From NCBI GenBank assembly GCA_905480425.1, contig CAJQQG010000005.1, positions 1 through 64,000 of the forward strand: a stretch of DNA of 64,000 nt. Reading direction: 5' to 3'. The translations under genes were made by a program, and so were the position numbers. The stretch comes from an uncultured Flavobacteriaceae bacterium (GTDB lineage: Bacteria; Bacteroidota; Bacteroidia; Flavobacteriales; Flavobacteriaceae). Shown here piece after piece: positions 7,304 through 13,446 of the stretch (position 1 is its first letter; each line of letters starts with the position of its first letter). A model generated the notes under the pieces. That model was not told the origin of the DNA. It ran no database searches and was given only the letters and a program-made list of their open reading frames with translations.

Positions 7304-7335
7304 TTTAATTGATTTATGATTAATAAGGTACTAAT
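7304..7335 (-). promoter_or_regulatory. Conserved 32-bp 5' leader, copy A
   Basis: The bases immediately upstream of the ATG at 7303 match the leader at 8417-8448 in 31 of 32 positions and that at 9205-9237 closely. The core on the minus strand is CTTATTAATCATAAAT, preceded by ATTAG. Conservation this high next to strongly diverged proteins suggests a selected 5'-UTR or operator element. Confidence 0.7.
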
Positions 7336-7431
7336 CTACAAAAAAAAACCCTCGGTTAAAAGGGGGGAGTGACTGGGTTTTCGTGTGCAAACAATGTTTG
7401 ATATCAGGCAAAAAAAGAAACCCAAGAAACG

Positions 7432-7599
7432 ATGGATAATAAGTACCGTCAAAAGTCTGTTTCTTATACAAATAAATCTCTTGAAACGTTTTTATCAGAA
7501 GAAGCAACTCCAGAAGCCGGTACTAAAGGAACGTATATCGGTGTAGAGCAATTGAATGAGGATTATGTTGATTGTGAAAGAGAATATTACGATGATTAA
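7432..7599 (+). CDS. 55-aa acidic protein of unknown function
   Basis: ATG at 7432 to TAA at 7597-7599. The product begins MDNKYRQKSVSYTNKSLETF, continues with EEATPEAGTKGTYIGVEQ and ends in an Asp/Glu/Tyr-rich tail with one Cys (VDCEREYYDD). It has no signal peptide or membrane segment, so it should be cytoplasmic. It sits on the opposite strand between two of the secreted paralogues and is followed by a bidirectional hairpin at 7616. I recognise no family. Another frame starting at 7394 gives a Lys-rich, less convincing product over the same bases. Confidence 0.55.
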   Translation: MDNKYRQKSVSYTNKSLETFLSEEATPEAGTKGTYIGVEQLNEDYVDCEREYYDD

Positions 7600-7615
7600 T
7601 CAAAATGTGCAAAAA

Positions 7616-7633
7616 CCCCTCGTTTAGGAGGGG
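7616..7633. terminator. Bidirectional terminator between the 55-aa gene and paralogue B
   Basis: Stem CCCCTC (7616-7621) and GAGGGG (7628-7633) with a 6-nt loop. An A-run lies on the left and a T-rich stretch on the right, so it can end both the plus-strand gene at 7599 and the minus-strand gene ending at 7658. Confidence 0.65.
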
Positions 7634-7657
7634 AATTATTTGACAATTAAAATAAAG

Positions 7658-8416
7658 TTATTTTGTTCCAATAATAATTTCAGTAATATTTCTATGATTA
7701 AATCCATTTGGTAGATTACTCAAAAACTTTTCAACCATTTCATTGGGTATATCTAAAACTGCACCTTGACTTGCCATGTGCTTCATTACCCCTTCCATTG
7801 AGTCATACATGTCCCAGTAGAAAATATTACTATCATTGTGTTTGTCTTGAGGGGCAATTACTGTAGCTACTCCCCATCCTGTCATACCAGTTTTTTTTGA
7901 GTTTTTCTTAAAAACTTTACCGGTTTCTTTTCCAAGTTCAATAGCAGCTTGAATATTTTTAACTTTTCCGTCGTTTAAAATAATATATTTTCCTTGTCCA
8001 GTATTAAATTCATCTTGAGTCATGAAATGATAGATACCGCTTTTTGAGATTGCATTACCTTTAAGCTTACTAGATTTAAATCCGAATTTATCTTCGAATT
8101 TCCCCCAAAAAGGATCTTCTTTATGGGCAACCATTTGCTCTATATTATCAAAAGCATGTACCCAAAAATAATTGAATTTATAATCCTCTGCGTCACCAAT
8201 TCCTGAGACTCTTTTTAATAAAGCCCACCCTCTCATCTTACCGCTGTCAACATAATCTTGAGCAAGTTTAGAATTGTATTCAATTTCTTGACTTTCAAAA
8301 TTTTCTTGATTCTTGTTAGGCACGTGGACTCCATGAAGAACAAAAGTTTTCTGAGCGGATAAACTATTTGAGTATATAAACAGAATAGTAAATAATAAAA
8401 AAAATATTTTTTTCAT
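7658..8416 (-). CDS. Secreted alpha+beta-barrel-like protein, paralogue B
   Basis: This 252-aa protein has a signal peptide (about residues 1-22, ending LSAQ). The mature region again looks like two alpha+beta halves: FVLHGVHVPNKNQENFES, then DYKFNYFWVHAFDNIEQMV, and later TGWGVATVIAPQ with NIFYWDMYDSMEGVMKHM. The repeated pattern of a strand, an aromatic-rich strand and an amphipathic helix resembles ABM-type domains. Similarity to its two neighbours is mainly in architecture and signal sequence. The 5' leader is the same as copy A with a single mismatch. Function and ligand are unknown. Confidence 0.6.
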   Translation of the reverse strand: MKKIFFLLFTILFIYSNSLSAQKTFVLHGVHVPNKNQENFESQEIEYNSKLAQDYVDSGKMRGWALLKRVSGIGDAEDYKFNYFWVHAFDNIEQMVAHKEDPFWGKFEDKFGFKSSKLKGNAISKSGIYHFMTQDEFNTGQGKYIILNDGKVKNIQAAIELGKETGKVFKKNSKKTGMTGWGVATVIAPQDKHNDSNIFYWDMYDSMEGVMKHMASQGAVLDIPNEMVEKFLSNLPNGFNHRNITEIIIGTK

Positions 8417-8448
8417 TTTAATTGATTTATGATTAATAAGTTACTAAT
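8417..8448 (-). promoter_or_regulatory. Conserved 32-bp 5' leader, copy B
   Basis: This element lies directly upstream of the ATG at 8416 and is identical to copy A except for one base. Just upstream on the minus strand, TTATATTAG may form a weak -7 region (TATATTAG against the TAnnTTTG consensus), which would place the element at or just after the transcription start. Confidence 0.7.
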
Positions 8449-8476
8449 ATAAGAAACTCTAAAATATGGTTACAAA

Positions 8477-8504
8477 AAACCCCTCTGAATTAACCAAGGG
8501 GTTT
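8477..8504 (-). terminator. Terminator downstream of paralogue C
   Basis: Stem AAACCCCT (8477-8484) and AGGGGTTT (8497-8504) with a 12-nt loop. A-rich on the left, giving T on the minus strand. It lies 29 bp past the stop of the gene at 8533. Confidence 0.7.
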
Positions 8505-8532
8505 AATTATTAAAAAAAACGATTCTATGAAA

Positions 8533-9204
8533 TTAATTAAAGGATAAAAGATCTTCTACAGAAAAAGATTTAATTATTTCATTCTCACCTCTTGTCTTAA
8601 CAAACTCTTCGTATGCTTTAGAGGTTCTAATTTTATTAAGAATAATTTCTAAATCATTCATATTTTCGCCATAAAAAACTGTGTAGTGTGAAGCACCATC
8701 TAAATCTCCCATATTAATAGCACCTAACCCCATCATTCGATCTCCAATCATAGGCTCAATTGCTTTGGCAAATTTAATCCAAGCTGCTGCATATTTTGCA
8801 GGATCTTCAACTCTAATAAGCCATTGTTGGCCAACATGATATTTTTCTCTATCTCCATTTTTCCAATAAGCAGATCTAGCGGTATATGAACCTTCAGATG
8901 GTCTTCTAAATGCTCTTGTTCCTCTTAAATAAGCTCTCCAATCTGATTCAGGTCTTTCGATTGCGCTACCCCAATTATTAGGATCACCAGTTATGATAAC
9001 TCGGTGAGAAACATGATTTTGGAATCGAACTCTTTGTAGGGTTACATTTCCAGATTTTCTTTTGCCATTCTCATGATATTCTTTAAATAAATCTCCAACA
9101 GATGCAGCATTCTCAGGAGCTACATTCAAGTTGTAAACCCTTATACTTTGTGCTGACAAGCTAATTGTAAATGTAAATAAAAGTAAAAATATTGCTTTTT
9201 TCAT
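8533..9204 (-). CDS. Secreted alpha+beta-barrel-like protein, paralogue C
   Basis: This 223-aa protein has a signal peptide (about residues 1-18, cut after LSAQ). The first half starts IRVYNLNVAPENAASVGDLF and carries VTLQRVRFQNHVSHRVIITG. The second half has QQWLIRVEDPAKYAAAW and ASHYTVFYGENMNDLEIILN, in the same positions as the strand-helix units of paralogues A and B. An Arg-rich stretch (RAYLRGTRAFRRPSEG) is specific to this copy. It is the first of the three genes in the direction of transcription. Each has its own leader and hairpin, so they look like separate transcripts under common control. Function unknown. Confidence 0.6.
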   Translation of the reverse strand: MKKAIFLLLFTFTISLSAQSIRVYNLNVAPENAASVGDLFKEYHENGKRKSGNVTLQRVRFQNHVSHRVIITGDPNNWGSAIERPESDWRAYLRGTRAFRRPSEGSYTARSAYWKNGDREKYHVGQQWLIRVEDPAKYAAAWIKFAKAIEPMIGDRMMGLGAINMGDLDGASHYTVFYGENMNDLEIILNKIRTSKAYEEFVKTRGENEIIKSFSVEDLLSFN

Positions 9205-9237
9205 TTTAAATTAATTTATGATTAATAAGTAACTAAT
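9205..9237 (-). promoter_or_regulatory. Conserved 33-bp 5' leader, copy C
   Basis: Bases upstream of the ATG at 9204 share the core CTTATTAATCATAAAT and the flanking ATTAG with copies A and B, with one extra base and few changes near the ATG. It is preceded on the minus strand by TTTTTTTATATTAG, like copy B. Confidence 0.65.
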
Positions 9238-9521
9238 ATAAAAAAACTAAACTAAAAATCAACGTGGAGTAACCATGACTCAAACCTCTTCAGATTTACT
9301 TTAGTCATCGCTGTATTTTAATTTAAATAAAAACCTCAACATTTTTAAAAAATTATATAATCAGGTTTTTTCTAGTAAAAATTTTTTAAAAAAATTTTAA
9401 AATTGTACCTAAATTGTACCTAAATATAAAAATATTAAATGAATCTAAAGGAAACTAGTTGTTAACAAATACCTTATATTTAATAAGATATTCAGCTAAA
9501 TGAAACTAAAAGAAAGGTACG
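9238..9521. other. Gene-free stretch between mnmE and paralogue C, with an 11-bp tandem repeat
   Basis: No convincing ORF was found. It contains two perfect adjacent copies of AATTGTACCTA (9401-9411, 9412-9422). A long-looped inverted repeat, AAAAACCT (9329-9336) and AGGTTTTT (9363-9370), and a spaced AGTCAT/ATGACT pair near 9274-9313 are also present. It would contain the upstream control region of paralogue C, and it lies just past the 3' end of mnmE, a known integration hot spot in other bacteria. Confidence 0.5.
9401..9422. repeat. Two-copy 11-bp tandem repeat
   Basis: AATTGTACCTA is repeated twice without spacer. The 11-bp period is close to one helical turn, which would put two protein-binding sites on the same face of the DNA about 170 bp upstream of the leader of the 8533-9204 gene. 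Confidence 0.7.
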
Positions 9522-9539
9522 TTACTTTCCAATACAGAA
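9522..9539 (-). other. Candidate attachment-site-like sequence at the mnmE 3' end
   Basis: The last 18 bases of mnmE read TTCTGTATTGGAAAGTAA. The 18-bp repeat at which Salmonella genomic island 1 integrates at the 3' end of trmE/mnmE is, as I recall it, identical except for one base. Since these bases encode the invariant FCIGK-stop, the match mostly reflects protein conservation. No second copy or integrase gene was seen in this window, so this is only a potential site. Confidence 0.35.
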
Positions 9540-10922
9540 TTGACCAAAAATAGCTCCTAATACATCATGATCTGTATCAATCTTTCCGGTAATACTTCCA
9601 ATATAAAAAATAGCTTCTTTCAATTCAATGCTTAACAAATCTCCTGGAAGATCATTTTCTAAACCATCCATAGTAATTTCTATGGCTTTAAAAGCGTTTA
9701 TAAGCGCATAATAATGACGACTATTATTAACAACAACAGTAGCACTTTCACCCATTTCCTTGAGGGTGTTTACCAAGTGGGCCTTAAGTGGAGCAATACT
9801 TTCTGAGGTTAGGGTCGAAATTCCCATTCCAAAAGTATGTTCCATGGAGTCAAGGGCAGAAAGTAATTCATTATTTAAATTATTATCAAATCCTTCAGAA
9901 TATTTATCAATTTTACTTTCAATTAATATAAGTTTTTGATTTTTATGTTGTAAAGACTTAATCTCTGAAATTAAATCTTTAAATGCTGTAGTTCTTTCAT
10001 ATAAGTAAATTAAAAGTGAGGCTTGAGTTATTTTTTCTCTGGCTTTTTTAACTCCCAAAGCTTCTATTACATCATTAGTTTCTCGTAATCCAGCAGTATC
10101 AATAAAACGAAATATAATACCATCAATAGTTAAAGTATCTTCAATAACATCTCTTGTGGTTCCTGGAATATTAGAAACAATTGCTTTTTCTTCATTGAAA
10201 AGTGTATTTAAAAGAGACGATTTTCCAGCATTTGGTTTTCCTGCAATTGCAACAGGTACACCATTTTTTATAACATTTCCATAGAAAAAAGATTCCTTCA
10301 GTATATGAATATCCTTATGTAACTTACTTAATAAGTCTTTTAATTGATCTTTATTAGCAAAGCTCACTTCCTCTTCACTGAAATCTAATTCTAGCTCTAT
10401 TAAAGCCTTAAATTGGATAAGCTGTTGCCGAAGTTCTTCCATGTTTTTAGAAAAGCCTCCTCTCATTTGTTTCATTGCAATTCGATGTGCTGCTTCGCTT
10501 TCAGAAGCTATTATATCAGCTACTGCTTCGGCTTGACTTAAATCCATTTTTTTATTTAGATAGGCACGCAATGTGAATTCCCCTGGTTGAGCTGGAAGAA
10601 CTTTATATTCCAGAAAGCAACTGATTATTTTTTGAAGTACATAGGAAGAACCATGGCATGAAATTTCTACAATATCTTCTCCAGTATATGAATTTGGACC
10701 TTTAAAAGAGGTGACTAATACTTCATCAATAAGCTGTTCGACATAAATAAAATCAGCTAAAAAAGCAGTATTTGGAAGGATATTTTTCCAAGATTTTTTA
10801 TTTTTTGGAAAAATGAATAACGCTGCTTTTTCGATAGCTAAATCTCCTGAAAGTCTTATAACACCAATAGCTCCAGCTCCATTTGGAGTAGATATTGCTA
10901 TGATGGTTCCTTCGCTTAACAT
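9522..10922 (-). CDS. mnmE: tRNA modification GTPase MnmE
   Basis: The protein is 466 aa and full length. With MnmG it makes the 5-carboxymethylaminomethyl group on U34 of certain tRNAs. The N-terminal folate-binding domain starts TIIAISTPNGAGAIGVIRLS. A helical domain and an inserted G domain follow, with P-loop GKPNAGKSSLLN, switch II DTAGLRETND and the G4-like ESKIDK. The C-terminal CIGK carries the catalytic Cys. The ATG at 10922 sits 11 bp after the upstream acetyltransferase stop, suggesting an operon with it. The gene order is not diagnostic. Confidence 0.97.
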   Translation of the reverse strand: MLSEGTIIAISTPNGAGAIGVIRLSGDLAIEKAALFIFPKNKKSWKNILPNTAFLADFIYVEQLIDEVLVTSFKGPNSYTGEDIVEISCHGSSYVLQKIISCFLEYKVLPAQPGEFTLRAYLNKKMDLSQAEAVADIIASESEAAHRIAMKQMRGGFSKNMEELRQQLIQFKALIELELDFSEEEVSFANKDQLKDLLSKLHKDIHILKESFFYGNVIKNGVPVAIAGKPNAGKSSLLNTLFNEEKAIVSNIPGTTRDVIEDTLTIDGIIFRFIDTAGLRETNDVIEALGVKKAREKITQASLLIYLYERTTAFKDLISEIKSLQHKNQKLILIESKIDKYSEGFDNNLNNELLSALDSMEHTFGMGISTLTSESIAPLKAHLVNTLKEMGESATVVVNNSRHYYALINAFKAIEITMDGLENDLPGDLLSIELKEAIFYIGSITGKIDTDHDVLGAIFGQFCIGK

Positions 10923-10933
10923 GATAAAATTTA

Positions 10934-12067
10934 TTAAATATTTTTAGTAAAAGTTGCACGTCTTTTGTGCTGGCGGTTTTCATAGTTTTTCCAAAGCTTT
11001 TGAATAGCTGTATTTTCATTTAATTCAGGATTGGTTTCAACAATGGTTATGTTGTGTTTATTAAAAGTTTTCTGTATTTCATTAAATATAATGGCCGTAA
11101 TTCCTTTATTTTGATAATCAGGATGAACACCAATAAGATAAAAGGAAGCACGATTATTAAACCACATAGCTTTTAATAAATTGTAAATATTAAAGAAAGT
11201 TACTTTACCATTAATTCTTTGAAGTGCCCTAGTGAAAGAAGGCATTGTAATAGTAAATGCAATAAGACGATTGTTTTTGTCAACAACACATTTCACAAAG
11301 TCTTTATGAACATATTTAAAATAACGTTTTTTATAATGTTCGATTTGATAATCTTGAATAGGCACAAACGTTTGAAGTTTGTTGTAAGTTTCATCCAACA
11401 GATTAAACATCTGATCTATGTATGGAATAATTTCTTTCTTATTTTTAAAATCCAGTACCTTTAAATTAAAACGCTTTATTATGACACTGGAGAAGCGTTT
11501 CACCTTTTCTGGTGAATCTTCAAAGTTAGCAATTTTGATTTCATATTCAACCCATTGAGCAAGTAATGAAAACCCAAGCTCTTTAAGATGAGTTGCATAA
11601 TACGGATAATTATAAATAGTAATCATTGTGCTAGGCTCTTCAAATCCTTTGATTAACAAACCTGCTTTATCAAGGTTAGAAAACCCAACGGGTCCCTCTA
11701 TATGATCTAGTTTGTGTTTTTTTCCAAAGTAGATTACTTGCTCTAAAAGTAATTTTGAAACAGCTATATCATCTATAACATCAAACCATCCAAAACGCAC
11801 TTTATTTTTTTTTATTTCTTTAATTTCAATCCAATTGACTATTGCGGCAATTCGTCCTACAATTACCCCTTTTTTATATGCGAGAAAAAAACGCGCTGAT
11901 GAGTTTTGATATACAGGATTTATTTTGCGGTCAATAGTTTCGACTTCCTCATTTATGATTGGTGGAACCCAATAAGGATTATTATTATATAATTCAAAAG
12001 GAAACTTTACAAAAGCAACATAATCTTTATTCGTCGTAATGCGTTTTATGGTAATTTCTTGCTCCAT
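10934..12067 (-). CDS. GNAT-family N-acetyltransferase-like protein
   Basis: This 377-aa cytoplasmic protein belongs to a conserved group I remember as YghO-like. The N-terminal segment (YVAFVKFPFELYNNNPYWVPP) and the middle EGPVGFSNLDKAGLLIKGFE are typical. The C-terminal third carries a GNAT acetyl-CoA binding motif, IGVHPDYQNKGITAIIFNEI. The substrate is unknown. It lies between a transporter-like outer-membrane gene (gap of 4 bp) and mnmE (gap of 11 bp), so the three are probably one transcript. Confidence 0.75.
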   Translation of the reverse strand: MEQEITIKRITTNKDYVAFVKFPFELYNNNPYWVPPIINEEVETIDRKINPVYQNSSARFFLAYKKGVIVGRIAAIVNWIEIKEIKKNKVRFGWFDVIDDIAVSKLLLEQVIYFGKKHKLDHIEGPVGFSNLDKAGLLIKGFEEPSTMITIYNYPYYATHLKELGFSLLAQWVEYEIKIANFEDSPEKVKRFSSVIIKRFNLKVLDFKNKKEIIPYIDQMFNLLDETYNKLQTFVPIQDYQIEHYKKRYFKYVHKDFVKCVVDKNNRLIAFTITMPSFTRALQRINGKVTFFNIYNLLKAMWFNNRASFYLIGVHPDYQNKGITAIIFNEIQKTFNKHNITIVETNPELNENTAIQKLWKNYENRQHKRRATFTKNI

Positions 12068-12071
12068 ATAC

Positions 12072-13115
12072 TTAACTTTTAGCTTTACGATTTCTTTTTC
12101 GCTCTACTTTACTATTTTTTTTTAAAGTTTTATTAAGCTGTTTTTCTTCTTTTTTAAGTTTTTTAAATTCTAATTCTGCAGAACTTTGATAGTCTTTATG
12201 GAAATCTAAGCGATAGGATATACCCAAATTTAGAAACAGTTGATTGGGTGTGTCTTTAAGATTAGAGCCAATAGTTCCCTCAAATTGAATGTTATTTCCA
12301 AATAAATAAGCTGCTCCAAGTCTAAACAAACCATCACTATATAAATCGCTTTTTATTCCATGATGTTCAAGATAAACAGACCAGAGCTCATCTAAAGCAT
12401 GGGTCAAGGTCAAGATGTAGCTTTTTTCAGGATATTTAGAAAGGTAACGGTCATAGGTGAAATTAGTCACAAAAACCCAGGTATTTAAAAAGTGAGATTG
12501 AGTCGCTAGTGTAGCTCTTAAGTGAGCAAAAGGCTCTTTATCTTGAGTCACATTTAAATTTTGGAAGAAAACAGGACGATAGATATTTCCAAATACGTTA
12601 TTAAAGGGAAAGGGGTTGTTTTTTTCAAAACTAATATTACTTCCTATAATAAGAGAAGCAGCAGGAAGCAAATCTCGTAGCTTAAAACTATTATTTGACT
12701 TCCAACTATAGGGATTTACTTTCCGTTCCTTTTTAAAGGGATCATAAAGCAGGTATTTTAAACCAATAAAATTTTGAAGAAATCCTGATTTTGGAATAAT
12801 AATTTGTTCTGTTGGAATTTTAGAGGTGAGGTTTCCGCTAAGGAACTGACCCTGATAGGTCAACTCTAAAGTTTCTCTAAGGAATCCCCATCTTAAAGAA
12901 AGAAAACCAATACCCCCATTAAAAGTTGAGTTATTATATCCAGAATGAGAATAACGTTTAATTACAAAGCCAGCTTCAGCTTGCACTACATTTTTTCCCA
13001 CTGCAAAAGCACCAATTGATCGGCCAGGTCTATTAGAATTTATTTGGTCGGTATATTGTCCTTTTGCCAAAAAACAAGTAGCTAAAATAATTACAGTAAA
13101 AATGCTGCGAATCAT
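12072..13115 (-). CDS. Outer-membrane beta-barrel, transporter (MetA/phenol pathway) family
   Basis: This 347-aa protein has a signal peptide (cut after LAKG, about residue 19). The mature start INSNRPGRSIGAFAVGKNVVQAE is typical of Bacteroidota barrels in the MetA-pathway-of-phenol-degradation transporter superfamily. Alternating amphipathic strands run to about residue 305 (LFLNLGISYRLDF), followed by a highly charged Lys/Glu tail of about 40 residues. That tail is probably a periplasmic coil. The cargo is unknown; the family name reflects distant similarity, not evidence of aromatic uptake. Confidence 0.7.
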   Translation of the reverse strand: MIRSIFTVIILATCFLAKGQYTDQINSNRPGRSIGAFAVGKNVVQAEAGFVIKRYSHSGYNNSTFNGGIGFLSLRWGFLRETLELTYQGQFLSGNLTSKIPTEQIIIPKSGFLQNFIGLKYLLYDPFKKERKVNPYSWKSNNSFKLRDLLPAASLIIGSNISFEKNNPFPFNNVFGNIYRPVFFQNLNVTQDKEPFAHLRATLATQSHFLNTWVFVTNFTYDRYLSKYPEKSYILTLTHALDELWSVYLEHHGIKSDLYSDGLFRLGAAYLFGNNIQFEGTIGSNLKDTPNQLFLNLGISYRLDFHKDYQSSAELEFKKLKKEEKQLNKTLKKNSKVERKRNRKAKS

Positions 13116-13183
13116 AATGCAAATATAGGGTAAGAAAGTATTATCTTGATAAGTTTGATTCTGTTAATGCTTGATAAATTCCC

Positions 13184-13212
13184 TTTGGTTCAACGCGAAT
13201 TAATTACTTTTG
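13184..13212 (+). promoter_or_regulatory. Bacteroidota promoter for the DUF4834-YfhO-flippase genes
   Basis: A -33 TTTG (13184-13187), a 17-bp spacer and a -7 TACTTTTG (13205-13212) match the TTTG/TAnnTTTG consensus. The -7 box overlaps an in-frame TTG at 13210, so translation must start further downstream. Confidence 0.7.
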
Positions 13213-13230
13213 TACATTAAATACAATTCA

Positions 13231-13446
13231 TTGGGCATACTTTTTAAATTTCTTTTATTTTTTTTAGGAGGTATCTATCTTTTAAGATTGATATTCCCCT
13301 TTCTTTTTAAACTTTTAATAAGTAATCTTATTAAAAAATCTAAAAAGAAAAATCCCTCAACTAAAGAAACTCCTAATGACCTAAAAAAAGCGAAGCCTTC
13401 TTCGAACTCCATGGGAGAATATATTGATTATGAAGATATTGAATAA
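13231..13446 (+). CDS. DUF4834 family membrane protein
   Basis: This 71-aa protein has a hydrophobic N-terminal half (GILFKFLLFFLGGIYLLRLI), a Lys/Ser-rich linker and the conserved C-terminal GEYIDYEDIE, the hallmark of DUF4834. The frame is open from a TTG at 13210, but that codon lies inside the -7 promoter box. The TTG at 13231 is preferred and gives a product starting MGILFKF. The gene overlaps the start of the YfhO gene by 17 bp, indicating co-translation. DUF4834 and YfhO are often neighbours in Flavobacteriia, as I remember. The function is unknown. Confidence 0.75.
   Translation: MGILFKFLLFFLGGIYLLRLIFPFLFKLLISNLIKKSKKKNPSTKETPNDLKKAKPSSNSMGEYIDYEDIE

Noticed and set aside
7347..7381. 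AAAACCC/GGGTTTT repeat upstream of leader A as a terminator
   Set aside because: Long loop and alternative G-rich pairing; the direction and function are unclear.
7304..9237. CRISPR or dispersed repeat reading of the three leader copies
   Set aside because: Only three copies, about 0.8-1.1 kb apart, each directly before an ATG. The position is gene-linked and there are no spacers.
9329..9370. Inverted repeat AAAAACCT/AGGTTTTT as a terminator
   Set aside because: The loop of 26 nt is long and no T-run suited to a neighbouring gene's orientation follows; not counted as a terminator.
13210..13230. TTG start for the DUF4834 gene
   Set aside because: This TTG lies inside the -7 box TACTTTTG, so it cannot be in the mRNA as a start codon.
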